Source: Engraulis encrasicolus (lineage: Eukaryota > Chordata > Actinopteri > Clupeiformes > Engraulidae). From it: a DNA stretch of 64,000 bases. Both the position numbers and the translations under genes were made by a program. Positions within the stretch are counted from its first letter, which is position 1, and each line of letters starts with the position of its first letter. The stretch lies in the NCBI RefSeq assembly GCF_034702125.1, contig NC_085861.1:2520542-2584541 (forward strand), read 5' to 3'. The notes below the pieces were generated by a model. It made no database searches and was not told the DNA's origin. It saw nothing but the letters and a program-made list of their open reading frames with translations. Shown one piece after another: positions 11,664-23,977 of the stretch.

Positions 11664-12804
11664 GATAGGCTATATTTTTCCCATGATCACATTTCTCAGT
11701 TGTCGCCACCACTGCAAAGTCTAGAGTCTGTGAGGCCATCTAATTGCTATCCTTATTTTAATGACTAGGACATTAATATGAACATTGTAACATTATCTTG
11801 ACATTTCACCAAAAAATAAGACCACATTGAAATGTAGGCTATACACTGGTCTAAGCAAGCGACATGGATTTGCAGTGCCTACAGCTCGAGTGCGTCAATT
11901 CAGTTCAGTGGTCCTTTGGTGAGAACGTTTGAAGCATAATGGAAGTCTACAGAGGAATATCGGTAGGCCTACTGTCAAGTTCAGATAGGCCTACTGTTTT
12001 TTTTTTCAAGAATCTGATTATTTTAATCCCTACAATTTCAGAACGCAGTATAATTCAAAATGGCAAACTGAGAAAAAAGGCTTTAAAGTTTCCTTTCTGT
12101 CCACGCAACTGTGTTGGAGGTAAAGCGGTGATGACACTTTCATATAATACTTTTTTATGGTGAAAATTTATGCACACAAGAAAAAAGCAAAAAAACAACA
12201 TTCTCATTACTTTTTAGCTGAAAAATCATTATACTGCGCTCTGTTGTGGTATTACTGTCTACACCAAAACCACGGTGTCAATGGAGAAGTGCAGTATAAT
12301 TCGCATTATACTGCGTTCTTGGCTAGTACGACGTAACCTCCTAAAACCAAAAAGCGCAGTATAATCAGTTTTTTGCGTTTTTTTCCGAAACGGGACCAAG
12401 TTGGGCCAAAAAATTTTAACACAAGAAAAAGAAGGTATTTTAAAGCCAATTTCCGGTCTAAACCCATTTTCGACCATTTTCAAGATAATGCGTTCTGATA
12501 TTGTAGGGCAGTATAGTCCTATTTAATTTTATAACCTTATAATGCTCTGCAATGTGTTAAGTCTTTGTTTTGGTTAATTTGGTCAGGCTACTACATTGTT
12601 TAGATTCTATGTGTGCCAGCTTAGCGATTTCTTTTTTTTTTTTTACTTCATGTACTGGACTTAACACGGCTGCATGGATTTTGTAACATATTTCCAGCAC
12701 TGTTGTTCTCTGTCTCGTGCACAAACTTTGCCAGCAGACAGCTTTCTCTTGTTGTTGGTGCTGCGCGGCGCATTTTAACTTAAATAGTGAAGCTAGAGCA
12801 CTCA
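11664..12804. other. Non-coding; inverted relic of the 5158-7036 family at left
   Basis: The stretch 11690-11990 matches the centre of the element at 5158-7036 in opposite orientation (shared CACTGCAAA, GACGC-CTCGAGCT and GTCGCTTGCTT blocks). From 12220 to 12520 the motif GCAGTATAAT and its inverse recur several times. No coding frame is supported. Confidence 0.45.
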
Positions 12805-13294
12805 AGCTGGGCTTACACTGTGCGACTTTTGCCCCGATTTGGCACTCACACAACTTTTAGGGAGTCGGCCTGATTTCTTGCTCAATCGCTGGTCAATCGT
12901 GAGTCTCGCATCGTGCTGTGTACATGCGGTAACGTCAAGAGATTTCGCCTCACGATCGTGCAATCGCAGGGTGGCAGGAAAATCAAAGCTGTTTGAAATC
13001 CTGGTCGCGCCTCCTGACTAATTGGCACAGTTAAAGCAGTGCTACGGCCCAATTTGTCAAGTTAATAGGCCCGTACGATTCGCTCTTGATCACGTCCTCA
13101 TCTCCACCTCAGATGCACATGTTCTCTCCTCTGCAGCCCCGGGAAACATGCGTGTCGTGTCAAACAGTCGGACCATTCTGCTCGCATACGACCATCGGCT
13201 CGTATAGTGTGAGGGCGTGAGTCGTGAGATATGAACTTTTAAATCGCGAAGCTTAATACCCATGACTGAAAAAATTGCACAGTGTATGCCCGGC
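12805..13294. mobile_element. TIR MITE, ~490 bp
   Basis: Ends AGCTGGGCTTACACTGTGC and GCACAGTGTATGCCCGGCT are inverted repeats. The interior is rich in CG-containing short inverted motifs and has no transposase frame. The superfamily is not assigned. Confidence 0.55.
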
Positions 13295-13952
13295 TTTATT
13301 CCAGACGCCCAAAAGATGGTCGCTAGAAGTGTTTCTCTAAAAAATCACCGGGAAGTCAGAAAACTCACTGTATGACAACACTACTGGTTGGTTGCTGGCA
13401 GCTCTGATTTTAAGTATTCCTGCTGTTTGCTTGGTTCTGCCTCTTAAACGCTGTCAAAGAGAATGGATAAGACATAATACTAGACTCTCTGACAATTTTA
13501 AGTCGGGGTTTCTGCAGGAATATTAATGAAATATTCGGAATGAACGACACAGCGTGTGTCGTTCACAGGCACCAGAATAAACGCGTTCATAGTTCGTTCA
13601 TGATCTAGTAGGCTAAATACTGTGTACGTTCAATTCACTCAAAATATGAACGCGTTCATGAGTGATCATTCATTTAACTCGTTCGGGTAAAACACTGGGT
13701 CGTGGACATGGAAAAGCATACTAGGGCCCCTTTATTATAAACAGTTAACGACCAATAAAACCCAAATATTGAAATAAAAATGACAAAAGTTACTTTATAA
13801 GACTGTACTTTCCCCCTGACCATTAAGTCACTTTTCAGACCAAGACATTTGATTTGGAATAAAGTGGAATATTTACACATTTTAGTTTAATTGATCGTTT
13901 ACATCATAGTGTCAAGGTAACTGTTTGGATCCTGACAACAGCTAAAACTTAC
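13295..13952. other. Non-coding; dispersed repeat with GAACGCGTTC motifs
   Basis: Between about 13530 and 13690 the palindrome TGAACGCGTTCA and variants (AACGCGTTCAT, TTCGTTCA) recur. The stretch resembles a dispersed vertebrate repeat. Nothing else is recognised up to the SLIP-GC-like exon. Confidence 0.35.
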
Positions 13953-14156
13953 CTCAGAATATGAGAAACATTTAGTGCCTTCTGTGAGCAAATCATTTAT
14001 ATGTGAATAACTGCTACCCACTAATTCATCAAAGCTTTTGCTGGTGGCATCACTGCCATACAGTGCACTGACTTTGTCCTCTGCCATTTGGCTAATGGAT
14101 GAAGTCCTGTCTTCTTCAAGGTCTTCTAATAGACCTTTTAGCTCCTTATGCCATTC
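13953..14156 (-). CDS. SLIP-GC-like GTPase, downstream exon (68 codons)
   Basis: A 204-bp exon with acceptor CTGTAG at 14157-14162 and donor GTAAGT at 13952 on the minus strand. It starts in phase 0, matching the phase-0 end of the exon at 14572-14794, so the join reads FISEE-EWHKELKG. The product is helical and charged (WHKELKGLLEDLEED, then EDKVSALYG), as in the region after the P-loop segment of nuclear GTPase SLIP-GC (NUGGC), a dynamin-like GTPase of germinal-centre B cells in mammals and expanded in fish. No exon carrying the DxxG (LVDLPG-type) motif is visible further downstream, so the gene may be truncated or have very long introns. Confidence 0.65.
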
Positions 14157-14215
14157 CTACAGATAAGCAGAAATATTTTGTTGTACTATAAGATAGAGTA
14201 CATCTGATACACTAT

Positions 14216-14523
14216 GGGTGCATTCCAATATGCAACCTTGCGTCCTCCACTTGTGCTTGTGGCCTCGCCCCGCCTGCTGTCCCCTCCTCCGTGGAGAAAA
14301 CAATTACGTTTCCCAGCTGTCAGCCTAGCCACAAGAACTTTTGGGGGACTATTCTTCATTCACCATCCAGTTTGCAAATGAGGCAATGACTTTACAACTG
14401 AGCTTTTGCAAGATATTGAAATATAATGCTGTTGTCAGTGTTGTCATCACAACGTATTACTTCCTGGTACGAGGCCACATGCACAAGTGGAGGACGCAAG
14501 TTTGTATATTGGAATGCAGCCTC
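14216..14523. mobile_element. TIR MITE in the SLIP-GC-like intron
   Basis: About 50 bp at each end are inverted repeats: GGTGCATTCCAATATGCAA on the left and TTGTATATTGGAATGCAGCC on the right, each followed inward by a shared GTCCTCCACTTGTGC block. It lies wholly within the 415-bp intron between the two exons, and accounts for most of that intron. Confidence 0.75.
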
Positions 14524-14571
14524 TGCCATGCAATTGCAAGTGAGCTGTAGCTATATTTAAATGGCAAATAC

Positions 14572-14794
14572 CTCTTCTGAGATGAAATCAATAGTTGCTT
14601 TGTAGTTGTTATCCTCAGACTTGGCCTCCACCTGTATAATGACTGATGTACAGGCTTCCAATTGCCCCGTAGGTAACAGGTCAGGTTCTCCCAGGAGAGT
14701 ATTTAGTAGGGAGCTTTTTCCACAACCTGTTTGTCCAAACAGTCCAATGGTAGTTGTCTGCGTTGGTGTCTTTAGCAAGTCCTGAATACTGGTG
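14572..14794 (-). CDS. SLIP-GC-like GTPase, P-loop exon
   Basis: A 223-bp exon on the minus strand, acceptor TTGTGCAG ending at 14795, donor GTATTT at 14571. It encodes a Walker A/G1 motif GQTGCGKSSLLN (consensus GxxxxGKS), followed by LLGEPDLLPTG, ACTSVIIQVEA and ATIDFISEE, the order found in SLIP-GC/NUGGC GTPases. The P-loop lysine and serine are intact, so nucleotide binding is possible. The N-terminal exons are not recognised in the downstream-numbered sequence. A repeat-free reading frame and correct splice phase argue for a real or recently active gene; an isolated retained fragment is the alternative. Confidence 0.72.
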
Positions 14795-14861
14795 CTGCAC
14801 AAAAGTAAGGGGGTTGAGTTGCTTTAAATGTAACAGTAAATGTAAATGTAACAGTAATGTA

Positions 14862-15157
14862 GGGCAGTCATGGGTGAACGGTTAGGGCGTCAGACTTGCA
14901 TCCCAGAGGTTGCCGGTTCGACTCCCGACCCGCCAGGTTGGTGGGGGGAGTAATCAACCAGTGCTCTCCCCCATCCTCTTCCATGACTGAGGTACCCTGA
15001 GCATGGTACCGTCCCAACGCACTGCTCCCCATGGGGCGCCACTGAGGGCTGCCCCCTTGCACGGGTGAGGCATAAATGCAATTTTGTTGTGTGCAGTGTT
15101 CACTTGTGTGCTGTGGAGTGCTGTGTCACAATGACAATGGCAATGGGAGTTGGAGGG
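14862..15157 (+). mobile_element. tRNA-derived SINE, copy 1
   Basis: The head resembles a tRNA: an A-box-like GGTGAACGGTTAGGGCGTC (about 14873-14891) and a B box GGTTCGACTCC (14915-14925) at normal spacing. The body continues through GTACCCTGAGCATGGTACCG and a GTGTTCACTTGTGTGCTG tail region. A second copy lies inverted at 16391-16699, confirming a dispersed family. Confidence 0.8.
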
Positions 15158-16002
15158 AGGAGGAGGAGAGTCCAACTAGCAGAGTGTGGTGTGGAACGTT
15201 AGTAAACCTCCCTCTCAAAGCCTCAATACATTGCGGTTTGGCAATCGGACCGGCCCTTCAGCTCATAGTGTGGTATGAAGTGTCATTCCGTAGGATTTTT
15301 GTGCTAAAATTGATTTTTTTGCATAATTTGCTTTGTTTGGGGTCCTACTACTGAAAAATGATGGGTGTCGAATTTTCTGACCCCGTTATACCCCTCCTCT
15401 AGGGGGCGCTTTCTCGCCCTGGCCAGTATAGCTACCGAACCCATATCTATACTAATAATGATCACATTTTCACAATCTTGATGTCAATTTCAGGGTTATC
15501 GATGATGCTGAGTCCATTTATGACAGCTTCATTATGATCAGAAGTTGCTATTAGACATATTTTGTAGATTTAAAGGCTATTTTGTCCACCTACAAGCCTG
15601 CTGTGGGAGATATGACTACCATGGCATCCGTCTCATTGGATCTGTGCACATCATATACATAATAAAGATTTACATTTTATTAGGGTCAGTACTGTGAGAA
15701 AATAATGGGTTTCAAATTGATTACGCCTCCAGGGGGTGCAGCAATAAAGATAAGAATTGTCTACTTGTGTGTGTAGACCAAAGGTTTCCAACGCTACCAG
15801 AGCAACTAAAGTCATTATTTCTCTATGGAGGGTCGGGGAATAAAGTAACCAAAGTGAGTAATTTGTATTGGCAGTGACTACCAAAGAATAATTGGACTCG
15901 AAAAGCGAATAGGACAAGGTGTTCTGAAATGCAAGAACAAGTCGGGTGGGTTTTGTTTACCTGATTTTGTTTAAAGTAATTGTAGAGTAAATGTTTGGTT
16001 TG
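15158..16002. other. No gene or known element seen
   Basis: Short open frames here are unsupported. No inverted ends or homology to other parts of the window were noticed. Confidence 0.35.
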
Positions 16003-16017
16003 CCATTTACTGTACAA

Positions 16018-16174
16018 TTTTCTCCTTGGAGCAGGCGTCACTCTTAATTGTTTGAACCTCTGAGGGTGCTGGCCCAAATATTAAATTCAATGTTTCAAGA
16101 AGGAGGCCGCACCTTGCATAGCAGTGTTTTTTATTGCACAACGTGTTTCGGTGTGTGCCTTCTTCAGTGTGCAA
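16018..16174 (-). mobile_element. Short Penelope-derived insertion with 15-bp TSD
   Basis: A 157-bp insertion flanked by identical 15-bp repeats CCATTTACTGTACAA at 16003-16017 and 16175-16189. Read on the minus strand it begins exactly with the hammerhead motif and continues through TGCAAGGTGCGGCC, the sequence also seen in the insertion at 4794-5024. It has no coding capacity. Long TSDs and the terminal ribozyme support retrotransposition of a PLE-related, terminal-repeat-only unit. Confidence 0.72.
16134..16174 (-). ncRNA. Hammerhead ribozyme motif (PLE type)
   Basis: Minus strand: stem I TTGCACA, core CTGAAGA, stem II GG..CC with a CACACA-containing loop, core GAAA, a short CACGTT stem III region, and stem I partner TGTGCAA. 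Stem I is a perfect 7-bp match. Confidence 0.7.
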
Positions 16175-16390
16175 CCATTTACTGTACAACCTTAAACTCC
16201 TAGAAAACACCCCACGGGACAGAACACCTTCCATGGCACAGTGCTTGTAATGAATCAAAGAGATGAAGATTTAGATGCCGTCAACCAACTCCTTGTCATC
16301 CCTGAGAAGCTCCCCACATCTCAGGTTTGATTTCAAACACTTGCAGCTACCAACCATAAGGACTAGGCCAGTTCAATGTACAACTTTCAA

Positions 16391-16699
16391 ACAAAGAAGT
16401 GAAAGTGAAAGCCCATTGGGAAACTCCAACTCCCATTGTCATTGTGACACAGCACTCCACAGCACACAAGTGAACACTGCACACTGGACACAACGAAATT
16501 GCATTTATGCCTCACCCGTGCAAGGGGGCAGCCCTCAGTGGCGGTGGGACGGTACCATGCTCAGGGTACCTCAGTCATGGAGGAGGATGGAGGAGAGCAC
16601 TGGTTGATTACTCCCCCCACCAACCTGGCGGGTCGGGAGTCGAACCGGCAACCTCTGGGATGCAAGTCTGACGCCCTAACCGCTCACCCATGCCTGCCT
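16391..16699 (-). mobile_element. tRNA-derived SINE, copy 2
   Basis: An inverted, slightly longer copy of 14862-15157. The B box reads GGAGTCGAACC on the plus strand near 16635, and the 3' end extends to CCCATTGGGAAACTCC. A 22-bp stretch present in copy 1 (around CAACGCACTGCTCCCC) is missing. Confidence 0.78.
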
Positions 16700-16861
16700 G
16701 AAATGTAGACAACACTGTTTCCAACACAGTCATCAAAGATCTGGAACTCCTATGCACAGCCAGGTTCCAGGTGCTGGTGAAGTGCAGTTATCAGTAATCC
16801 ATAGTAAAAAAAGAAGGATCACCGCACACTGGTGGACTTAGTTTTTGCTGTTTTTATTTAG

Positions 16862-16900
16862 GTGAACAACGCGTTTCGCATTGCGCTTCGTCAGGTTCAC
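16862..16900 (-). ncRNA. Hammerhead ribozyme motif in left PLE arm
   Basis: Inverted copy of the motif at 18685-18723. On the minus strand: GTGAAC, CTGACGA, stem II, GAAA, palindromic ACGCGT, GTTCAC. Confidence 0.75.
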
Positions 16901-17130
16901 TTTGACATTCGCATACCTCCCACAGGTGAAATAGGTGATTACCGGGTCACATGACCTCACCAGAATACCGTGACAGATCACAATAAAAATAGTAATATAA
17001 ATAGAAATTCACATTTCATAACACTACAGCCACTATCTTTGAGGATACATTTGTTACATTAATTCCCATTTAGCCTGGCAAGCAAATTATTTTAGAAATA
17101 TACAACATTTATCAGAAGGGCTTCAAATTT

Positions 17131-18214
17131 GTGGGGTCTGAAGAAGAACTGACGAAGTTTAATGACTACATAAATGGAACTTACCCCTCACTGAAATTTA
17201 CCATGGAATATAATTCTGAGAAAATCCATTTTCTGGACTTACTCATATCAGTGAATGCTGAAAAAAGGTTGGAAACCTCTATCTACAGAAAGGACACAGA
17301 TAGGAACACGATTTTACATGCATCTAGCTTCCACCCTGACCATACTATTAAAAATATTCCTTATGGACAGTTTGTCAGGCTCAGAAGAATATGCAGCAAC
17401 GAAAACGATTTTGATACCAAAGCTAATGAAATGGCCCAACGTTTTCAACAAAGAGGGTATGACCCAACACTCATTGATGAAGCCATTGAAAAAGCCCATG
17501 GCAGAGACAGAATGTCACTACTTGATCCTAGACCCAAACATGGTAACGACAGAATTACATTTGTGACTGAATATTCCACGGCATCAAAACAAGTCAAAAA
17601 CATTATCAAAAAACATTGGACTATTTTACAGTGTGATCCTAGCTTACAACACCTCTCATCATCACCACCAAGGTTCTGCTTTAAAAGAGGCCAGAACACA
17701 AGAGACATTGTGGTCAGCTCTACATACATGGAAAACCCTTAAAACAACTTGGCTTGATAGAGGACTGAATGGCAATTTCAGATGTGGGAAATGCGCATGT
17801 TGCTCTCACACCTTTGACACCAAAGTTTTTAGTCATCCCCACTCTGGCAAAAAATACCATATAAAAGAATTTATCAATTGCCAGTCCACACATGTTGTGT
17901 ACATGTTGAAGTGTCCATGTGGATTACTGTATGTAGGTCAAACAAAACGCAACCTAAAAATGAGAATTGCTGAGCACAAAGGGGCGATAAGAAATGGCAA
18001 TATGGACTACGCCATAGCCAGACATTATAAAGCTATGAACCATGGATCAGCCTCTACTTTAAGATTCATTGGCCTTGAACGGGTACAACCTAGCCCACGA
18101 GGGGGCAACCTAATTAAACAGCTTTTACAGAGAGAGGCCTTCTGGATAAATGAACTTAACACTGTGGAACCACATGGCCTGAATGAACTACAAGATTTAA
18201 GTGCATTTTTGTGA
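17131..18214 (+). pseudogene. PLE reverse transcriptase C-terminus plus GIY-YIG endonuclease, frameshifted
   Basis: Frame 1 (17131-17742) reads as the thumb/C-terminal part of a PLE reverse transcriptase: IHFLDLLI, then TSIYRKDTDRNTILH, PYGQFVRLRRIC and IIKKHWTIL, all in the order usual for Penelope polyproteins. A frameshift near 17735 leads to frame 2 (to 18214), which holds a CxxCxxC finger (CGKCACC) and a GIY-YIG nuclease: VVYMLKCPCGLLYVGQTKR with the conserved arginine in RIAEHK. No ATG opens the frame; the first codon is GTG, and the upstream part is missing. PLE enzymes copy RNA at nicks made by the GIY-YIG domain. This copy cannot encode either complete enzyme. Confidence 0.85.
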
Positions 18215-18684
18215 TTCTGTTGACTTTGTGATTCTGTTGACTTTTTAATATAGGCCCCTACTGATGATGATTATGGATCTTGACTGTTTTGATGATCCTA
18301 TAGATTGAGATTAAGGGATACAACATGAATTGTTAATGTATAGATTTTAATGTATATATGTATATATTTATTACACACTGCATCTTTGCACATTGGGTTT
18401 TGCACTATGCACTTTTACACAGAGGTTATTAAGAGCAACATGACCCTAAATGAACAATTTGAAGCCCTTCTGATGAATGTTGTATGTTTCTAAAATGATT
18501 TTCTTGCCAGGCTAAATGGGAATTAATGTAACAAATGTATCTTCAAAGATAGTGGCTGTAGTGTTATGAAATGTGAATTTCTATTTATATTACTATTTTT
18601 ATTGTGATCTGTCACGGTATTCTGGTGAGGTCATGTGACCCGGTAATCACCTATTTCACCTGTGGGAGGTATGCGAATGTCAAA

Positions 18685-18723
18685 GTGAACCTGACGAAGC
18701 GCAATGCGAAACGCGTTGTTCAC
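18685..18723 (+). ncRNA. Hammerhead ribozyme motif in right PLE arm
   Basis: Stem I GTGAAC (18685-18690), core CTGACGA (18691-18697), stem II GCG/TGC around CAA, core GAAA (18708-18711), a palindromic ACGCGT, and stem I partner GTTCAC (18718-18723). All hammerhead core residues are intact. A 3-bp stem II and minimal stem III predict weak monomer activity. Confidence 0.78.
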
Positions 18724-18780
18724 CTAAATAAAAACAGCAAAAACTAAGTCCACCAGTGTGCGGTGATCCTTCTTTTTTTT

Positions 18781-19875
18781 ACTGTTTCCAACGCCTTCAC
18801 TCTTACATGGGCACTTGCCAATTATTTAGCAACAGATGCGACCAACAGTACAGCAGCACTGCTGCAGAATGTACAGAATAGGAAACTGACCGTGATTATC
18901 TCATTCTGTCCATAGATGAACAAACACCCAAACATCCATAGTTGAACAGCCACTAAATCTCTACTGATATCCCTGTAATCTGAGACGTATAGCCTGACAA
19001 ACTCAGAGATCATCGCTCCACTTTCAAGACCTACCCTAAATTATGCAACCCATTTTCTGTTCTGATGTTGACACAGGGATTCACTGCTGTTTTAGTAGGT
19101 CCTGAGAGGAGAACTCTCATCAGTATGTAGTGTTTTGCTGCAATGCATGGTCTTGGCAAAACAACTGATGCAAGTGGCATTGACACATGCTCAATTGAAA
19201 GTGATTCATACTCTTCAGCAGATCTCCATGGAGTCTTTGGTGGGAAGCATACAAGTGGGCCCTTGAATATCACATCACAACTAGTCTGGCTATTATGATG
19301 ACAAGATTTGATGCCATTTCCTCTGCTCATCCCCTTGAATCTATTCAAGTCCAAGTGTGTGGATTTCAATGAGGCTCTGCATCTGCACAGTCCAGATGCA
19401 TTGCAATTGTACAGTAACACCCAGTCCTATTTGGAAACCTCTTCAAGTGCTTGTCGTCCAGTGGACTGGGCATGTTATCTGGCTGCCTTGGGGAACCTTA
19501 TCAAGTACTTCTTTGCATATGATCTCCTGAGATATGCCCGCCTCTTGGCAGTCCATAAACTCCTTAATGGTGAGGAGGGCCAAGTTTTTTCATTGCCACC
19601 ATCGAAGGGCCATATAACCACGGATCGGACTGCAATTCGTGTGAGGTGCAGTTGGTTGCTGGCTGAGGCTGACTGCCCATATTGTTTGGAAGGAATAGAA
19701 TACTCCATACTCAGTACTCTGTTATGCAACATATAATGACAACAGATTGATTCAGTAGTCATTTAACAAAAAACATGATCTTTTTTTTAACTAGGCCTAC
19801 TATTTTATCTACGGGCCGCATTGAGTGAGGACGCGGGCCGCATGTGGCCCCCGGGCCTCCAGTTTCCCATCCCTG
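18781..19875 (-). mobile_element. hAT-type fragment, one end only
   Basis: The right end reads GGGCCGCATGTGGCCCCCGG then CCCATCCCTG, matching in inverted form the terminus of the hAT at 52474. No left terminus is visible before the PLE at 18780. It contains the open frame at 19311-19736. Confidence 0.45.
19311..19736 (+). pseudogene. Fragment of an unrecognised repeat-borne ORF
   Basis: A 142-residue frame with ACRPVDWACYLAALGNLIKY followed by FFAYDLLRYARLL. I have the impression that such W--YL--(A/L)---YFFA-D--(R/N)YAR blocks occur in proteins carried by animal mobile elements, but I cannot name the family. The frame runs out at a stop without a recognisable C-terminus. Stated as unrecognised. 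Confidence 0.3.
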
Positions 19876-21158
19876 CTCTAGAGCATAAAGGAAAATGAAG
19901 GAACTTCATGGCGGCAAAGTAGGACTGAGTCAGGATGCCGCTGTCCATGTCTTGTCACCACAACAACACCACATCTTGCTCATATTGTGATGCACTATTT
20001 GGTCAGCTTCCCTCAACCCAGCAAGTCTGTGCGAAATGAACACTACCAGCTTACGGTAGATGTTGCCATCAAAGTCAAAAGCTGTGAAGATGCAAAATTC
20101 AATTGAGCTCTACAGGACTGGCAATCCATTAATGTCTCCCTCCATATCATAACTGATGAAGCTAGCCTCATGCATGCTGTTGAAAGAGTACAGGTGAAAT
20201 GCTGGTGTCCATTCGAATGACTGAACCAGGAATAGTTCTAATTGTTGATGCTATGTCTGACACTGGAGTTACATCTGATCATATCTTGAAGTGATACAGT
20301 GTATTTCCTTGAGCCTAAGTGCACCTGTTTAGGAGGAAAAAAATGAAGCAGCAATGCTTAATGACCAGCACTCCTCGGTGAACAGTTGTTTTTTGGTGTC
20401 TGCGCAGTTCTTCCTTAGATAGAAAGAAGTGGTTGGGTTTAAAATTGTGCTTGCTTGCTTCTCTTGTGCAGAGCAGTACAAATAGAAAATGGGTCTCCTT
20501 CTAGGCCTTTCGAGATAGAGACACCGTTCCAACACTAAAACGACCGGCTCGGCTTGGAGATCATTTGTTGTGCTATAGCGTGTCCGTGTCTCTTGTCGTT
20601 TTTCCATTTTTGGCGATTTTGTGCAAGTTTGAGCAAGTTCCCCATTGAAAACAATGGTAGAACTTTCAGAGACAGAGTTCCGTCCCACTCTACAGATCAG
20701 AGTGTAGGAGGCTTTTTCGTTCATAAAACATCAACACTTTCACCTAGAAGTTTAGTTGACGCGTTGTTAGTGAGCTCTAGAAGATGACTCCACACGGTGA
20801 AAATATCATGTCCCAACTCCCATTACTTTTTAAATGGCGGGTGTGTAAAAACGGAAGGGCTGGCCCCATTGCTTTTCCCATTGACTCTTGAAACGCCTTT
20901 CTGAAGAGGTCAGCATATCTTCCACGAGAGGTCCATTTGTGACTGAACCGTTTAACCTATAAACTTCATTCAAAGACTGTTAGAAAGATCACACACATGA
21001 CTCCAATCTGTATGCAGGACATTTGCCAATTCATATTAGTTTTTTTACAACGATAAGCTTAAGACCTAGAAACTGTTATTGATTCTGCAGTCTGCCTTAG
21101 AGCACCATACCAACTGCTATACAGACAATCACAAAAGGTGCTACCAATAAAGGGTTCA
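19876..21158. other. No gene supported
   Basis: Continues with non-coding sequence. Two opposed short frames near 20330-20790 overlap and show no domain. No terminal repeats were found. Confidence 0.35.
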
Positions 21159-21240
21159 GGTAACACTTCCAAATGAGGGGCCATACTTATCAGTAAAGTT
21201 GCTATAACCTAATACTTAAGTAAGGGTAAATAATCATTAC
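21159..21240. repeat. Repeat with GGTAACACTT terminus, resumed at 26056
   Basis: Starts GGTAACACTT; the inverse AAAGTGTTACC appears at about 43806 and 57130, so this is the terminus of a dispersed family. Sequence resumes after the TTAA-flanked composite (26056-26208) with the same TTATTAATGC-rich character, suggesting the composite inserted into it. Confidence 0.4.
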
Positions 21241-21442
21241 TNAACCCTTTAACGCATATCATGGGTCTAAATAGACCCGGCTGAGTTTAAAATTTCTATA
21301 TCTTTGTAAGAATACATTTTTCTTACTCAGCACTCCATGAATTCCTCAATTGACTTGTTTTTGTCCCTTAGATGACTTAATTTATTTTTATGCATCATAA
21401 CTTTTTGCGTGAAAACACTTTTTTGGTTACTACCCCTTTAAC

Positions 21443-21910
21443 GCATAACATGGGTCTAAATAGACCCGCATTCATTTCCTATGTAATTTCATCACAAGCT
21501 TAATGTCTCTTAGCCATATTGGAAAAGGATTTTGATTCTTTTACTAAAAGTCCAACTTTTTATCATTTATGGATTATTAACTTCCAACATCAATACTTAC
21601 TTTAAATTCTTTATCGTTATTCTTTGATATAGAAGTCATTTTATATAACTATATGATATTTAGACACATGGGTCTAAATAGACCCGCATTCATTTCCTAT
21701 GTAATTTCATCACAAGCTTAATGTCTCTTAGCCATATTGGAAAAGGATTTTGATTCTTTCACAAAAAATTCAACTTTTTGTCATTTATGGAGTATTAACT
21801 CCCAACATTAATACTTAATTCAAATACTTCATGGTTATTCTTTGAAATAGACATCTTTTTTATACAATTATATGATATTGACACACATGGGTCAAAAATG
21901 ATCCGCATTC
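21443..21910. repeat. ~218-bp tandem units inside the TTAA element
   Basis: The block beginning TGGGTCTAAATAGACCCGCA recurs at about 21451 and 21669, and in decayed form at 21888, giving spacings of 218 and 219 bp. Each unit continues through CATTCATTTCCTATGTAA and GGATTTTGATTCTTT. Confidence 0.75.
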
Positions 21911-22360
21911 ATTTTTTATATACAGAATTATTAGGCAAACATGTTTTTTGACCATATTGTCTTTGTTATGCTTATTTTCCAACAGGAATCTATATGAACT
22001 TGAAAACCTATCGGATTTAAGTATCCCAGGCCATGCATATTTGTATAAAAATATGGCGATGTGGTCGAAGGTGCCCAACACCTTATATCAGGTGTGCATA
22101 ATTATTAGGCAACTTTGTTGTCTTCTTGGAAAATGGGCCACAAAATAGATGTAATAAACTCTGAAAAGTCGTTTAACAATTTTGAAGTCTTCTAGAGGGA
22201 TGTGGCTGTCGTGGAATTGGCAAGACGTTGGTCACTTTACCACAGAATTATGAAATGCATCATTACAAAGTCATCAGTCTCGTAAGGAATGTCACAGCCA
22301 AAAATTGAGAAGAATTTAAGGTGGAGCTACAAAAAAGTATTACCCTGCAGTCCTATAATA

Positions 22361-23977
<1,617 letters not shown>

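Larger units (their letters stand above)
16805..18780 (+). mobile_element. Penelope-like element with inverted terminal repeats
   Basis: About 325 bp at 16805-17129 is repeated in inverted form at about 18456-18780 with few differences. Each arm contains a hammerhead motif next to AATAAAAACAGCAAAAAC. Between the arms lies the 3' part of a PLE coding region: reverse transcriptase C-terminus and GIY-YIG endonuclease. The RT fingers and palm are absent, so the copy is 5'-truncated. Flanks show no convincing TSD. Confidence 0.85.

Noticed and set aside
14862..14940. tRNA gene
   Set aside because: A and B boxes are present but the cloverleaf is not intact and the sequence continues into a repeated body with a second copy at 16391-16699; it is a SINE head.
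16805..18780. LTR retrotransposon
   Set aside because: Terminal repeats are inverted, and the coding region is PLE-type RT plus GIY-YIG with no gag, protease, RNase H or integrase blocks.
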